Assembly: GCA_024220525.1 (NCBI GenBank)
Contig: JAMYWO010000015.1
Location: 244,265-306,312 of the forward strand
Direction: 5' to 3'
Source of the DNA: Cochliopodium minus
Taxonomy: Eukaryota > Discosea > Himatismenida > Cochliopodiidae
DNA: 62,048 nt
The position numbers were made by a program, and so were the translations under genes. Within the stretch, counting starts at the first letter, position 1, and each line of letters starts with the position of its first letter. Shown piece by piece: positions 46,301 through 57,818 of this stretch. Under the pieces are notes generated by a model. It searched no databases and was not told where the DNA came from. It saw only the letters and a program-made list of their open reading frames with translations.

Positions 46301-48544
46301 ATAAAAAATAAAATAAAATAAATTAGAAATTCAAAAATAAACAAAAAAAAGAATTTATCAAATAAATATTAGTAAATAAAAAATTAAAATTAAATTTAAT
46401 AAATCTAAAATTAAAAAAATTAAAAAATTAAAATAAATAATAAAAATCAAAATCAAAAATCAAAAATCAAAATTCAAAAATAAAAAATAAAAAATAAAAA
46501 ATAAAAAATAAAAAATAAAATAAAAAATAAAAAATAAAATAAAAAATAAAATAAAAAATAAAATAAAAAATAAAATAAAAAAAATTCAAATAAATAATTA
46601 GATTCTATTGGTGATACTGTACTTCAATACGTCAAAATAGTTCCGAGTGGAGTTTTGTGTTTCTTCCCTTCTTACAAAACACTGGGAACTCTGTGCGAAA
46701 GGTGGAAAAAGACCAAAATATGGGAACAAATCGAAACCTTTAAAATAATTTTCACCGAACCCAGGAAAGGAGAGGCCAATTTGAGCACCACCATGGACCG
46801 TTATTACAATGCCATAAATAACCCTAAAAATAACAAAACGGGTGCTATCTTGTTTGCTGTTTGTCGTGGAAAAATATCAGAGGGAATTGATTTTTCTGAC
46901 AATTATGGTTAGATTTCCATTTTTATTTTAAATTATTTTAATTTTTTAAAAAAAAAAATATCATTTTCATTTTTTTATTTTTTATTCAGTTTTATTTTTA
47001 TAATTTTATAAATTTAATTTTTATTTTTTCTTTCTTATTTTAATGTTATTAATTTAATTTTTTATTTATTTATTTTTGTTTTTTTTAAGCAAGGGCCGTT
47101 TTGATGATTGGAATTCCTTTTCCCAATACAAAAGATGCCAAAGTGATTCTCAAAAAAGAGTTCAATAATAATAAGAAACTCTCTGGAAATGAATGGTACG
47201 CTCTACAAGCTTTCAGAGCCCTCAACCAAGCAATAGGAAGGTAAAAAAAAAAAATAAAAAAAATAAAAAAAAATAAAAATAAAAAAAAAATATAAAAAAA
47301 AATAAAATAATAAAATAAAAAATAAAAAAAAAAAAAAAACTTTTTTTTAATAGATGTATAAGACATAGAAATGATTTTGGTGCAATTGTTTTGATTGATG
47401 AAAGATTTAATTCTCCGAGTAACCAGAACAAAATATCTAAATGGTTGCGGTCTCGGATCGTCAAGTTCGAGAGTCTCGTCCAATCTTCTGAAGAGATTAA
47501 AAAATTTTATGAGTCTATAGATCCCAGCTTGAAAATGCCAAACAAGAAAAGAAACGATGTCGCCAAAACTAATATTGCCAATATCTTTAAAAAACAAAAA
47601 AAAATGGACGACTTTTTTCCCAACAATAATACTAATAATAACAGTAATAACAATAATAATAACAATAATGACAATAATGGTGGTTTAGTGAAAATACATA
47701 ACAATAAAAAATCTCCTTCTATTTTTCAAAGGAATAACAGCATTATTAACAATAAAAATAATGATAATAACAATAATGAGTTGGTAAATTTAAATTCTCA
47801 AAAAACTTTGCAATCTCCTGCTTTTAACCAAACTAACAACAACAGAAATAATTTAATTAACAAAAATGTAAATAACAACTTCAATAATACCTCTCAAACT
47901 CCCACATTTGGAGCAACCTCCAATACTTCCGGTTCAAATGAGTTAAACAATAACACCATCACAGAAGAATCAAGCTTAGGAAGCTTACAATCTTCTCCCA
48001 ACATAATACGTAAAAAGGCTTTTAAAACAACTTTTTTAATTGAAAAAAAATTATTTAAAAAAAAAAGCTTATTTGACTCCTCCCAAACACTCTAATTGTG
48101 TTTGTTGTGTTCGGTGCAACAACTTGATCGTAGATGGTCGCAACATCAAGTCTTCCGTTCAACCATTCGAAAAGACTCACTTCACCAAACTCGTCAAGTT
48201 CATCATCAAGACTCTCAACACCAACCCCCAACAGAACCTCCCTCTCAATTTGGCCTTTTTTTGTGACTTTGGCCTTTTGGATTTCAACCGGGGTGTTTTG
48301 TATAACAAAGATAAGTCTGGTTCTAGAAATGAAAAGTGGATTCCTGCTGATTCTATTGTTGCTTCTATTTTGTATTGTTTCAATTGTAAATTGGCTTTGG
48401 GTAAAGAAATCTTTCTCCCTTTTATTTTTCTTTGATTAACCCTTTTTTTTTTTTCTTCTCATAGGATTACATGTCATTGCTGGTGATTTCAATAATGTCC
48501 AATATATTAACAAATGTTATCTCTCTGTTTATTCTATTAAGTAA
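43359..48544 (+). CDS. BRIP1: FANCJ/BRIP1-type XPD-family DNA helicase with C-terminal zinc module
   Basis: Seventeen exons, 1,112 residues in frame: 43359-43496, 43608-43694, 43933-44155, 44261-44489, 44550-44563 (14 nt), 44619-44647, 44719-44779, 44831-44922, 44979-45306, 45430-45864, 46039-46104, 46168-46278, 46602-46907, 47090-47240, 47354-48009, 48068-48400, 48465-48544. Motifs: FPNQPYPSQ (Q motif), ESPTGTGKS (47-56), FASRTHSQL, four Fe-S cysteines (C168, C183, C193, C232), DEAH (275-278), [24 protein letters not shown] and [12 protein letters not shown]. The order and insert sizes match FANCJ rather than RTEL1 or DDX11. It is a 5'-3' helicase for crosslink and G-quadruplex repair. An Asn-rich linker leads to a C-terminal CxCC...CxxC domain. 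Intron 10 is GC-AG. Confidence 0.93.
46290..46601. repeat. AT-only simple-sequence tract in a FANCJ intron
   Basis: About 300 bases of AAATAAAAATA-type repeats with almost no G, filling the intron between exons 12 and 13. Confidence 0.8.
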
Positions 48545-49109
48545 ATTTCATAAATTAAATAATAATTTAATTGTATAAAATTTAATTTTGAATCATTTTT
48601 CTGATTAAATTCTCAATAATTTTTGCAATAACTTTGTTGATTATCACACATTTTTTAATTCCTTATTTCTTTAGATCTTTAAATTTTTCTTTCACTGAAA
48701 AGACTTTTAATATTTTTCCATTTTTAGTTATTTATTTTAAAAACAAGTATTTTTGAAATATTAATTTTGAATCTTTTTATAATTGTGAAGAATAGATGTT
48801 TTTTTTGAATGTAAATCGAAATAGAAATTGATTTTAATGAGAGAGGAATTGCGCTTTCATTTTTTCTTAATTTTTTACAGCATCAACTTTAAAAAAAAAT
48901 AAAAAAAATTTAAAAAGATATTGTGAATATATTTTCAAATAACGACAAAAAAAACAAAAAAAAAACTTATACAAAAAATTTACAAAAGGTAACTACAACT
49001 ATCAAATAACGTCAATAATAACATTCAATTAAAACTCATTAAAAAAAAAATTTAAATTTTTAATACTCACTTTCTAAAATAAAAAAATTAAAAAAAAATT
49101 CAGATATAA
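48545..49109. other. Intergenic FANCJ / Rac, no gene seen
   Basis: About 560 AT-rich bases with several poly-A runs near the Rac start. No ORF, repeat or RNA motif was recognised; the Rac promoter must lie here. Confidence 0.45.
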
Positions 49110-50369
49110 ATGCAAGCAATTAAGTGTGTAGTTGTTGGAGGTAAAATATTTCCAATAATACATATTTGTTGATCTTTAAAAAGAAATATTTAGGATAAAT
49201 ATAAATTTGTCAACAAAATATAAAAAAATTTAATATTTATATTAAAAAATTTTCTTCATTTCATAATTAGATGGAGCAGTAGGAAAGGTAATAAACTTCA
49301 ATCTAAATATTTTAATATCCTTTACAAAAATTATAAATATAATATTTTTCAAATGTTAACAAAAAAAAAATTATTTTATGATGAAAATTAGACTTGTATG
49401 TTAATGACATATACATCAGATGCATTTCCTGGAGAATATGTGCCAACTGGTAAAAAAAAATTTTTTTACATTATAATTTTATGATACAAATGAATAGAAT
49501 AGAATAGAATAGATAATATAAGATTCAAATTAAGAAATTTATCAAATATTTATAATTCCTCAATAAAAAAAAAAAATATTTTCTAAATTTGGTTACGATC
49601 TTCGCTTATACTTGACATTTTATCCTTTGACATACTCATTTTTCTCCCCTTTTAGTATTTGATAATTATAGTACTCAGGTTGTAACTGATGATGATAGAC
49701 CAGTAACATTAGGACTTTGGGATACTGCAGGACAAGAAGATTATGATAGATTAAGACCATTGTCCTATCCTCAAACAGGTAATAAATTATCATCACCATA
49801 TTCTTTCTAAGGATGTTTTTCATACGAAAATTATAATTTATACACTTCAAAAATATTCTTGAATACATCTTTTATGATCTCATTACTTTTAACGAAAAAT
49901 ATTATATTTCGAAAATTAATGCATAAAAAATTATAATTTTTAAAAATGTTCGAATAATAAAATTTTTTTTGGAAATTTTTTCTTAATTTGATCATTTTTA
50001 CCTTTTATAGATGTTTTCTTAATTTGCTTTTCTGTCGTTAATCCATCCTCTTTCGATAATATCAACCAAAGATGGTTGCCAGAAATCAAACACCACAATC
50101 CTGACACCCCTATCATCCTCGTAGGTCTCAAAGTGGATCTCAGAGAAGATAAAAACACCATAAATGATCTTGGGGAGAAGGGTCTCAAGCCTATCGCCTT
50201 CCAACAAGCTCAAGATATTGCTAAGGAGATTAAATCTTATAAATACCTTGAATGTTCCGCTTTGACCCAGAAAGGTCTTAAGGAAGTTTTTGAAGAGGCT
50301 GTTCGTTGTGTTGTTAAGCCTGAGATCAAGACTACCAACAAAAAAGATAAAAAATGTATTCTCAATTGA
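49110..50369 (+). CDS. rac: Rac-family small GTPase
   Basis: Five exons (49110-49140, 49271-49287, 49392-49449, 49656-49778, 50011-50369), 195 residues. It is Rac-like throughout: [17 protein letters not shown] (P-loop), [13 protein letters not shown] (effector loop), [20 protein letters not shown], and [17 protein letters not shown]. The usual TKLD motif reads LKVD, keeping Lys and Asp. The C-terminus KKDKKCILN is a basic patch and a CaaX box ending in Asn, an unusual final residue for geranylgeranylation. Its partners in the window include a RhoGEF and PAK. Exon 2 is 17 nt. A GAATA pentanucleotide repeat sits in intron 3 at about 49493-49515. Confidence 0.95.
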
Positions 50370-50621
50370 TTTTTTAAAAAAATATAGCTTTCATTTGCAT
50401 AAATTAGTATAAATTTGAATAAAAAAAAAAACGAAACAAGTATCATCTTTTCCGTATTTCAAGTTTCACTAAATTTACTTATATTCCAACATCAAAATCC
50501 TTTTTAAACAATGAAAATCCTTTGAGAAATCTTATATTTTGGCGGATTTTGAATCATTATAAAGAGAAAAAATATAAAAAAAAATTTGGTCAAAATTAAA
50601 AAAAAATAAAAGAGTATTATC

Positions 50622-50921
50622 ATGTCAAGTTCTTGCAAAGGGATGAAAAAAGCATTGGCAAATTGTGTTAAAGATACAAAATGCTTTCAAATGGATCAAT
50701 TTGGATTTCATAAGTGTTTAGAAAATGAAGTACAATATGCTAAAGTAAATGATTTAGAAAATGGAACATGTATCCAAGAATGGAGAGGATATGCACTCTG
50801 CAGAGTGAGTCAGGTAAATATAATAAAATAAAAGTAAAATTTATAAAAGAATAACATTAAATATTGAACCAAAAAATAGTTGAATATGAAAAGAAGATTT
50901 AGAGGAAATCCAGGATATTGA
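50622..50921 (+). CDS. COA5: COA5/PET191 cytochrome c oxidase assembly factor
   Basis: Two exons (50622-50813, 50880-50921), 77 residues. It begins MSSSCKGMKKALANCVKDT and ends MKRRFRGNPGY, the two conserved ends of PET191/COA5, with the twin-cysteine CHCH spacing between (C5, C15, C21, C32, C50, C60). The protein sits in the mitochondrial intermembrane space and is needed for complex IV assembly. It supports an aerobic mitochondrion. Confidence 0.93.
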
Positions 50922-51030
50922 TTAAATTTCAGAATTGAAAGTTTGTTATATAAAATATCATTGTTTGAATAAAAAAAAATTATTTATACACAAAAAAATT
51001 TTTTTAATTTCCTCACTCTTTTTCGAACGA

Positions 51031-54000
51031 TCATTCATCTTCTTCTTGTCGCTTCCTCTTATTAGTGCTAGAACCAAAGTAATAGGGAGTAGTCTGGATG
51101 ACATCAGAATCAATAGAGTTCGGGCATTTGACAGGAGAATACAAAGAGTCAGTAAAATCGAGTTTCTGACGGATGGGAGAAGGATCATAGCTCCCACTCA
51201 TAAAAGGGCTAAAAGAGAAGTTGTTATTAACCAAACCATTCTCGTTGATACTATTATTGCTATTAATACTTTGGTTATTTCTAAAAATATTAACGGGAGT
51301 AGTAGGAGGATTGTCAAAGAAATTGCTACTGTTATTGTTGTTACTGTCATTAATGTGAATATTTTTGTTACTGTCTTTCTCGTTTGTATTGGTTAGTAAG
51401 GGGCTGTCATTAGAATCTTTGAAATGGTTCGTATTGTTAAAGTGGTTGTTGATGATAAAGTGGTTAGAGTTGCCGCACAAACTGTCCTCCTTATTGAGGG
51501 TCAAGACATTGTGTCCAGTACCGCCAAAACTGTTATTGTTATTTCCATTGTTATTATTAATAAAATTGCTTGCATTGAGACTGTTATTACTAAAATTAAT
51601 TCCGCTGAAATGAAAAGTGGTAGAGTTGATGCTATCATCATTATTTTCGTTGTTATTGTTGTCATCGTTTGTCTTCTTGGTGCTGTTATTGACGAAATCA
51701 ATGCTGAAATTACTGTGATTGCTCAGCTGAGTGATATTGATGAAACTGTTATTACTGTTGTTCCCATTCAAAAGTAAACCACTGCCATTCTTATTCTTAA
51801 GAGCACCATTACCAATATTACCACTGTTATTATTATTAGCATTACTGCAATTAAAAATACTCTTATTTTTATTTCTGTTGAAAATATTGAGATTAAGAAT
51901 GTTGTCATTGTTGCTAGTGTTGTTGTTGTTTTCAGTGTTGTTGTTGCTTGTAAAGAGGCCGCTGCTGTCCCTTGAGAGGAGGGACTTGTTGATTGGAAAC
52001 ACGTCATTGCTGTTCTCGTTTTGATTCAACAAACCGAAAATGTCACTACTGTTCCTCTTTAACAAATCCGTTCCTAACAAATAAAAATAACAAATAAAAA
52101 ATAAAAAAATAAAATAATAAAAAATAAATAAAAGAATTAACAAATAAAAAAATGAATTTTAAAAACCTGAATAAGAATTTTTCTTTGAGGTGTCACTTAA
52201 GAAATCAAGGCTGTTATCGTTGAAAGTGCGGAATAAACTGTCTCCGAACGTGGTGTCATTTCTCTCCAATGTTACATTTTCAGTTGATTTGGGAGGTGTT
52301 GCCAGACTCAAATTCGAAGAAAGATTGTTTTCTAAAAAAAAAAGTAAAAAGTATAAATAAAAAAAAAATTAAATTAAAATTTTAATTTTTTTACTAAAAA
52401 TGAAATATTAAATTTTATTCGAAATGAAATAAATTTTTTTTAAGTAATTTTTTGTTTACCAATCATATCTATTTTGTCAAAAATGCTTTTTTGCATTTTT
52501 TCATTGTTACTTAAATTGAAAGATTCACTACTACTATCACAGGAAAGGAAGCTAGTATTCTTGCTGACATTAATATTGGTGCTTTTATTGTTATTATTAC
52601 TGATAGTGTTATTGATATTATTATTGTTATTATTAATATTATTATTAATATTATTATTAATATTATTATTGATATTATTATTGTTATTATTGATGCTATT
52701 ATTTTTGGGGGAAATATTGGGAGCCAAACTTCCATTAATCATCCTAACATTTTTATTGATTATAGGAACAAAACTCTTTGTCAATACAAAGTCATTATTG
52801 CTATTAAAAATATTATTTATGTTTAAATTGTTATTATTAATAGCACTATTGTTGTTATTATTGTTATTGTTGTTATCATTGTTATTGTTCTTACTTTTAC
52901 TTTTATTTACATTGGGACAGGTGTTGGATGTTTTGAGTTTTTTGTTAGGTTTATTTTTGTTTTCTTTGTTGTTAGGAGATTTATTGTTATTATTGGTGAT
53001 TTTGTTCCCATTTTTATTAATTTTATTGTTTTTATTATTTTTATTAATTTCATCATTTTTATTATTTTTATTATTTTTATTATTTTTGTTATTTTTTACA
53101 CCAACATTGCTGTTTATATTAATATTCACATTTTCTGTGTCAATGAGCAGGTTATCCTTTTGATAGTTGCAAGAGACTGTGTAACAGTAAAAGTCATTGG
53201 ATTTTGCTTTTAGATATTCCAAATTTATTAACTCCTCAACAAGGCATTTAAAATAATGAAAAAACACTGTTCATTACAAAAAAAATTAAAAATAAAAATA
53301 AAATAAAATAAAAATAAAATAAAAAATAAAAAAAAAATATAGATAAAAAAAAAAAAATTACTTAGATTATCTGAATTGTTTTCGGTGAGGGATTTGGTCA
53401 TGATGTTAGAATAAAGAATGAAATGCTTTTTGAGGAGAAGGATTTCGCTGTCTTTCTTGTACTTTTGGGAGTAGAGACGGAGCTCCTCAGATAACCTGAA
53501 AGCCCATTCATACCCGTTGTCTATTTTATTCTCCAAGTTGGACTCAATAGAATGGAAAACTAAAAAAAATTTAAAAATTTTTTAGAATTTAAAGTAAAAA
53601 TAAAGATCTAAATAAAACGTTAATAAAAAAAATAAAAAAATAAAAAAAGTTTGATGAATAAATTTAAATTAAGAAAGATCAAAAGATTAATAATCTTTTT
53701 TACAGTTTGCCACAAAAGTTTTGGTGGACGAATTGTTAGGGAATTCGGCAAAGAGGAGAGACGTGTCGATTTTCCTATAGTCAGAAAGTAAAGAAGGGAA
53801 ACTGTCCACCAAACAAAAACCAAGGAACTTGTTATAAAGAAAGTTGCACACATACTGAGATCTGAAAAAGTCCAAAAAACACCGGAAAATAATTCTCCGC
53901 TTCTCTTTGAGAGGAGCGAAAGTAACAAACTCTAAAATGAGGGAACATTTGGTAGCGAAAGAGTTTAAAAAAGAGATCGTTTTGATGTATTCTTCTGGGT

Positions 54001-54699
54001 TTTTTTTCGTTTGGAATAAATAAGAAATTTGTTTCTTTATTATTCTGTTGAAACTCATCTTTTCCATCAATTCTAGATCGTTCAGCACATTTTGTTTGCT
54101 TAGCTCTTGAATTTCCACTTCTTCTTTTTCTTCCTTCCAAAACTTTTCTTCATTGGAGATTATCTCCTCTATTTTTTGTTGCATGTAAGATATTTCCTGA
54201 TTCTCCATGAATCTCTTGTATTTTTCCATGAATCTCTTCATTTTCAACGAAATATCTTTTTCTTCCATCTTTTCTTCCCTCTTTTCTCTTTTCTCTTTCT
54301 TTTTTCCTTTCTCTATCTTCTCTGTTTTATTTTTTTCGGTATCTGGCTCCCTATAGGCCTTCAGAAAGGAATTATCTTTATATTTCAGCCCACAGAAATA
54401 TCTTTTGTTCTTCCCTCTTTCTCCCAATCTTCTAGTCGTCACTTTGAACATATTCCCCAATATCTTCGCTATCCCCTGAAATGTTGTTTTAATCTCTTTT
54501 TCCCTCAAATATTTATCAATCACTGCTTCCAATTCTTCTTTCATAATCTTCATATTTTTATCTGCTTCTTCAAAATTTTCCATCAGCCTATATTAATTCA
54601 ATCAAGTACACATATTATATTTATATTGTTTAATTTGGCTATATTTGTTTATATTTCTTACAGATTCTTAATGAAGGTTTTATTATCTGTGGCATTCAT
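51031..54699 (-). CDS. RFX-type winged-helix transcription factor with Asn-rich C-terminus
   Basis: Six exons (54699-54662, 54587-53704, 53559-53362, 53266-52460, 52332-52167, 52073-51031), about 1,045 residues. Near the N-terminus the RFX DNA-binding domain is clear: FQGIAKILGNMF followed by TTRRLGERGKNKRYFCGL, matching the family's RRLG.RG.SKYHYYG recognition helix region. A Lys/Glu coiled segment, a helical region (residues about 200-380) and very long Asn/Ser tracts follow. RFX factors bind X-box motifs; the targets here are unknown. One problem is that exon 4 leaves in phase 1 but exon 5 needs phase 0. One T fewer in the TTTT run near 52321 would fix it. Confidence 0.85.
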
Positions 54700-55044
54700 C
54701 TTCGATTTTTTTTTTTTATTTTTTTCTTCTTTTCGATGAAAAATTTATGCGAAAATATTTTGAAAACATAAGATTTGAATTCTCCATTACATCATTATCA
54801 ACAAATTTAAAGTTAAATGTGCATCTCATTATTCATAGTATAACTGAAAAAAAATAAAAAAAAGATTTGAAAAAGTTGAAATTAGAAGAGGGAAACTATC
54901 AAAACTAGTTAAATCAAATTTTAAAGTTGAATTTCCTCCATACTGATGATTTTCAAAATTTTATCTCACTTTTGAAAAAAAAAAAATTTGTTTTGGTTTA
55001 ATTTTTTGGTGAATAAAGATTTGTATAATAATTGATTGTATATA
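54700..55044. promoter_or_regulatory. Divergent intergenic region RFX / TFIIIC6
   Basis: The 345 bases between two divergent start codons. AT-rich, no recognised element; it must hold both promoters. Confidence 0.4.
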
Positions 55045-55499
55045 ATGGATATAATACAAGAAAAGAAAGATAATATGGATACAAACGGTTTGAATAATTT
55101 TTGTTCTTGGTATAATCATCTTTATAATAAAAATTTTTATTGGAAAGGAGAAGAAAATGAGATGATACATATAGAAATAGAAGGATTGAGCATAAATATA
55201 AATCCTATTTTCGAAAATTACGATATAATAGTAACAAAATTAATTCAAATAATATAAATATTCTTCAAAAAATCTTGTAAAAAAAAATTAAAATTGAAAA
55301 GGGATTAGAAACAGATTCACCAATATTAAAATTGAACAATTTAACTTTCATTGGAAGTTGGGAACTTTCACTTGGTACGTTCATGTACTTTGAAAAAGAT
55401 AAAAATGATGATCAACTAAAGCTAATGGGACAGACAAGAAACAGACTTGTGTTTAAACAGATATACATTAAAAAGATGGAAGATTTATTGAAATATTAA
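55045..55499 (+). CDS. GTF3C6: TFIIIC subunit 6 (GTF3C6-like)
   Basis: Two exons (55045-55230, 55302-55499), 127 residues. The C-terminal half carries the TFIIIC_sub6 signature in order: GLETDSPILKLNNLTFIGSW then SLGTFMYFEK. The preceding IHIEIEGL strand also fits. TFIIIC binds internal promoters of tRNA and 5S genes for RNA polymerase III. The donor is GTAACA after ATA at 55230. The family is short (about 120-210 residues), so this looks complete. Confidence 0.8.
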
Positions 55500-55553
55500 A
55501 ATGTTTAAAAAAGAAAAGAAAATGATTTAAAAATATTTTAAAAAAAAACAAAT

Positions 55554-57494
55554 TTAATTTTTTTTTTTAAAAAAAGCACTCAGAGTAGGTTGTTTCAAAG
55601 TTTTTTTGTTCTTTTGAGCAGGTTTGTTGCTCTTAGGACGAATTTTGAGAGGAGAATCTTGCTTCTCGTCAGAATTATCCTCTTCAACAACGCGAACTTG
55701 CTTAAAACCGTCCTTGGTTTCCGAAATGGAAAGTTTTTTTCTTTTGTTGGAAATAGTTATCTTTTTAGTAAACCTCTCAATGGTGTTCTCAACTTTAGGT
55801 TTCTCCTCTTCAATAGAATCCTCACTACCAGAACCCTCACTGTCCCTTCTTTTACGTTTTTTCTTTTTCTTCTTGTCTGTAGTGGTAGTAGTCTTTTTCT
55901 TTTGGGTCTCAACAGGTTTCTTTTTGTCAATAGACTTTCTTTTCTTCTCAGCACTCTTTTTCTTTTCGATGTTGGTATCTACTGACTTTCTCTTCTCTGG
56001 AGTTTTCTTGATTTCAATAGATTTTCTCTTCTCTCTGTCAACAGACAATCTCGTTTCTTTCTTCGAAATAGGCTTGATTTTGGGATCAGAAGACTTCTTC
56101 TTCGGCTGACGATCCTCTTCTTCGGAATCCTCACTACAAGCAGAAGGAACAAAACTGGAAGCATCTTCATCGGCAATCTCGAGTTCATCATCAAAATCAT
56201 CTTTTTTGGAGTTTTGTTTTTTGAGATTACGCAAACCCTTTCCGTTTTTTTTGTCCTTAGGAGAATCTTCCATCAAGATATCTTCCTCACTCTCCGTCTT
56301 GATCTCACGAGACTTTCTTTTGTAGGGAGCCTTTTTGTCCGAAGCAGGAGATTTATTGTTTTTGGACTCCACTGTCTCCGATTCACTTTCTTTCGAAGGA
56401 CTCTTCTTATTGATTATTTCTCTTAACCTTGAGTTGCTCACTTTCTTCTTCTTCACTCCTCCAGAAGGAGATAGCTCCTCTTTTTTCTCAGGTGAAACTT
56501 CTTTGTCCGTTTCTGCGCTCTCCAATTTCTTTGAGAAGTAACTCCCTATCCCCATTTGTGTTTGCTTCTTCTTTATTTCTTTGGGCGATTCTTCTATTTT
56601 CTTTGGAGATTCTTTCTTTACTATTTTGTCTTCTTTTTTTGGAGAAACTTTCTTCTTTGGTGATTCTTTCTTTTTCACCTCCTTTTTCACTTCTTTTTTT
56701 ACCTCTTTTTTAACTTCTTTCTTTACCTCTTTGGGAGCCTCTTTTTTATCTACAGGAGCTACTTTTTTAGGTGGATCTACTTTTTTGGTTGTATTCTTTG
56801 TTGTCTTTTGTGGAGCTGCTGGCTTTTTTGAAGGTTGAGATTTTTGTGAATTTTTGGTGCTCTTTTCTTTCTTCAATACAGGTTTGAATAATTTACCAGT
56901 TTCATCAAATGTTGCTTTTTCTAGTATCAATGAACTTGCTGTTCCTTTTTGGAAGTTTTCTTTCTCTTCATTATCTTCATCATTCAATAATACTCCCCAA
57001 TAATCATTATTTGATGTATCATCATTATTATTATTGGAATTCAAAGATAATGAATATACATGTATGGATGATATAGAAGAGAATAATTTCTCCTTTTCTA
57101 TAAATTTTTTGATAAATGAGAATTTATTGGAAAAATTTCATATTATACCTTTCAATTTTGAATCCTCTGCCATTATGACATGATATTCGTTATCATCTTT
57201 CAATATTCCAGATATTATGTAATTTGCTGTTAATTTATCTTTATTCTCAGTGTAATATTGGAATAATATTCTTCATCAAAAAAAAAAAAATCGTTAATTT
57301 TATTTATATCTATTTGGTTAGATAGGTTACTGTTTTGCTATATTTGCTGATAATGAAAGAACTGAAGATATGAATCTATATGTGACCTATATTTTTCCAA
57401 TTTAAATGAATAAACTTGAATATTAATCTTTGTTTCTAACAGATTTTTTCTCCTTGAATAGATATTCTTTCAATTTTTTTGAATGAGACTCCAT
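55554..57494 (-). CDS. POLD3: DNA polymerase delta subunit 3 (POLD3/p66)
   Basis: Four exons (57494-57441, 57386-57331, about 57271-57150, 57097-55554), 591 residues. The N-terminal winged-helix region is recognisable across three small exons (VTYRFISSVLSLS, YYTENKDKLTANYIISGIL, SSISSIHVYSL). The long last exon is a Lys/Ser/Glu-rich disordered tail with five KKEV-type repeats. It has two PCNA-binding motifs, QMGIGSYF mid-protein and the canonical QPTLSAFF at the C-terminus. POLD3 tethers polymerase delta to PCNA. It is divergent from the paxillin gene. Confidence 0.88.
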
Positions 57495-57818
57495 CAATTT
57501 TTTTTATTTAAATTTGAGAGGGATAAATAAAATAAAAAAAAAAATTCAAATTACCATATGTTAAAAAAAATAGAAATAAATTACTTTCCAAATTGGATAT
57601 TGATTTTCAAATACGATATTTTTCAAAACATGAAAGCTTTTTTTTTTTTGGCTAAAATATTAAAATTAAAATATTGAGTGTATAAAATTAATAATAATAA
57701 AAAATAAATTATAAAAATATTAAAAAAAAAAATTAAAGGTAAAATTACTCTCTTTCAATACAAAAATATATATTAGCTGTTTCAATATCTAAATTTATTA
57801 AATCAAAAATTTTAAAAG
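57495..57818. promoter_or_regulatory. Divergent intergenic region POLD3 / paxillin
   Basis: The 324 bases between two divergent starts, AT-rich, with no recognised element. Confidence 0.4.

Noticed and set aside
46290-46601. Regular repeats that could be mistaken for a CRISPR array or satellite
   Set aside because: They are simple AT tracts with no spacer structure, inside a eukaryotic intron.
48177-48439. Alternative frames overlapping the last FANCJ exons
   Set aside because: The chosen frame keeps phase across exons 15-17 and contains paired cysteines; the others have no continuation.
51365-53163. Long plus-strand ORFs made of Leu runs (51365-52024, 52474-53163)
   Set aside because: They are the complement of Asn-rich minus-strand exons of the RFX gene; AAC/AAT repeats read in reverse give GTT/ATT/TTA codons. 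No splice logic or family supports them.
56429-56838. Plus-strand Ser/Phe-rich ORFs opposite POLD3
   Set aside because: They arise from the complement of the Lys/Glu-rich tail of POLD3, which has clear PCNA motifs and frame-consistent exons.
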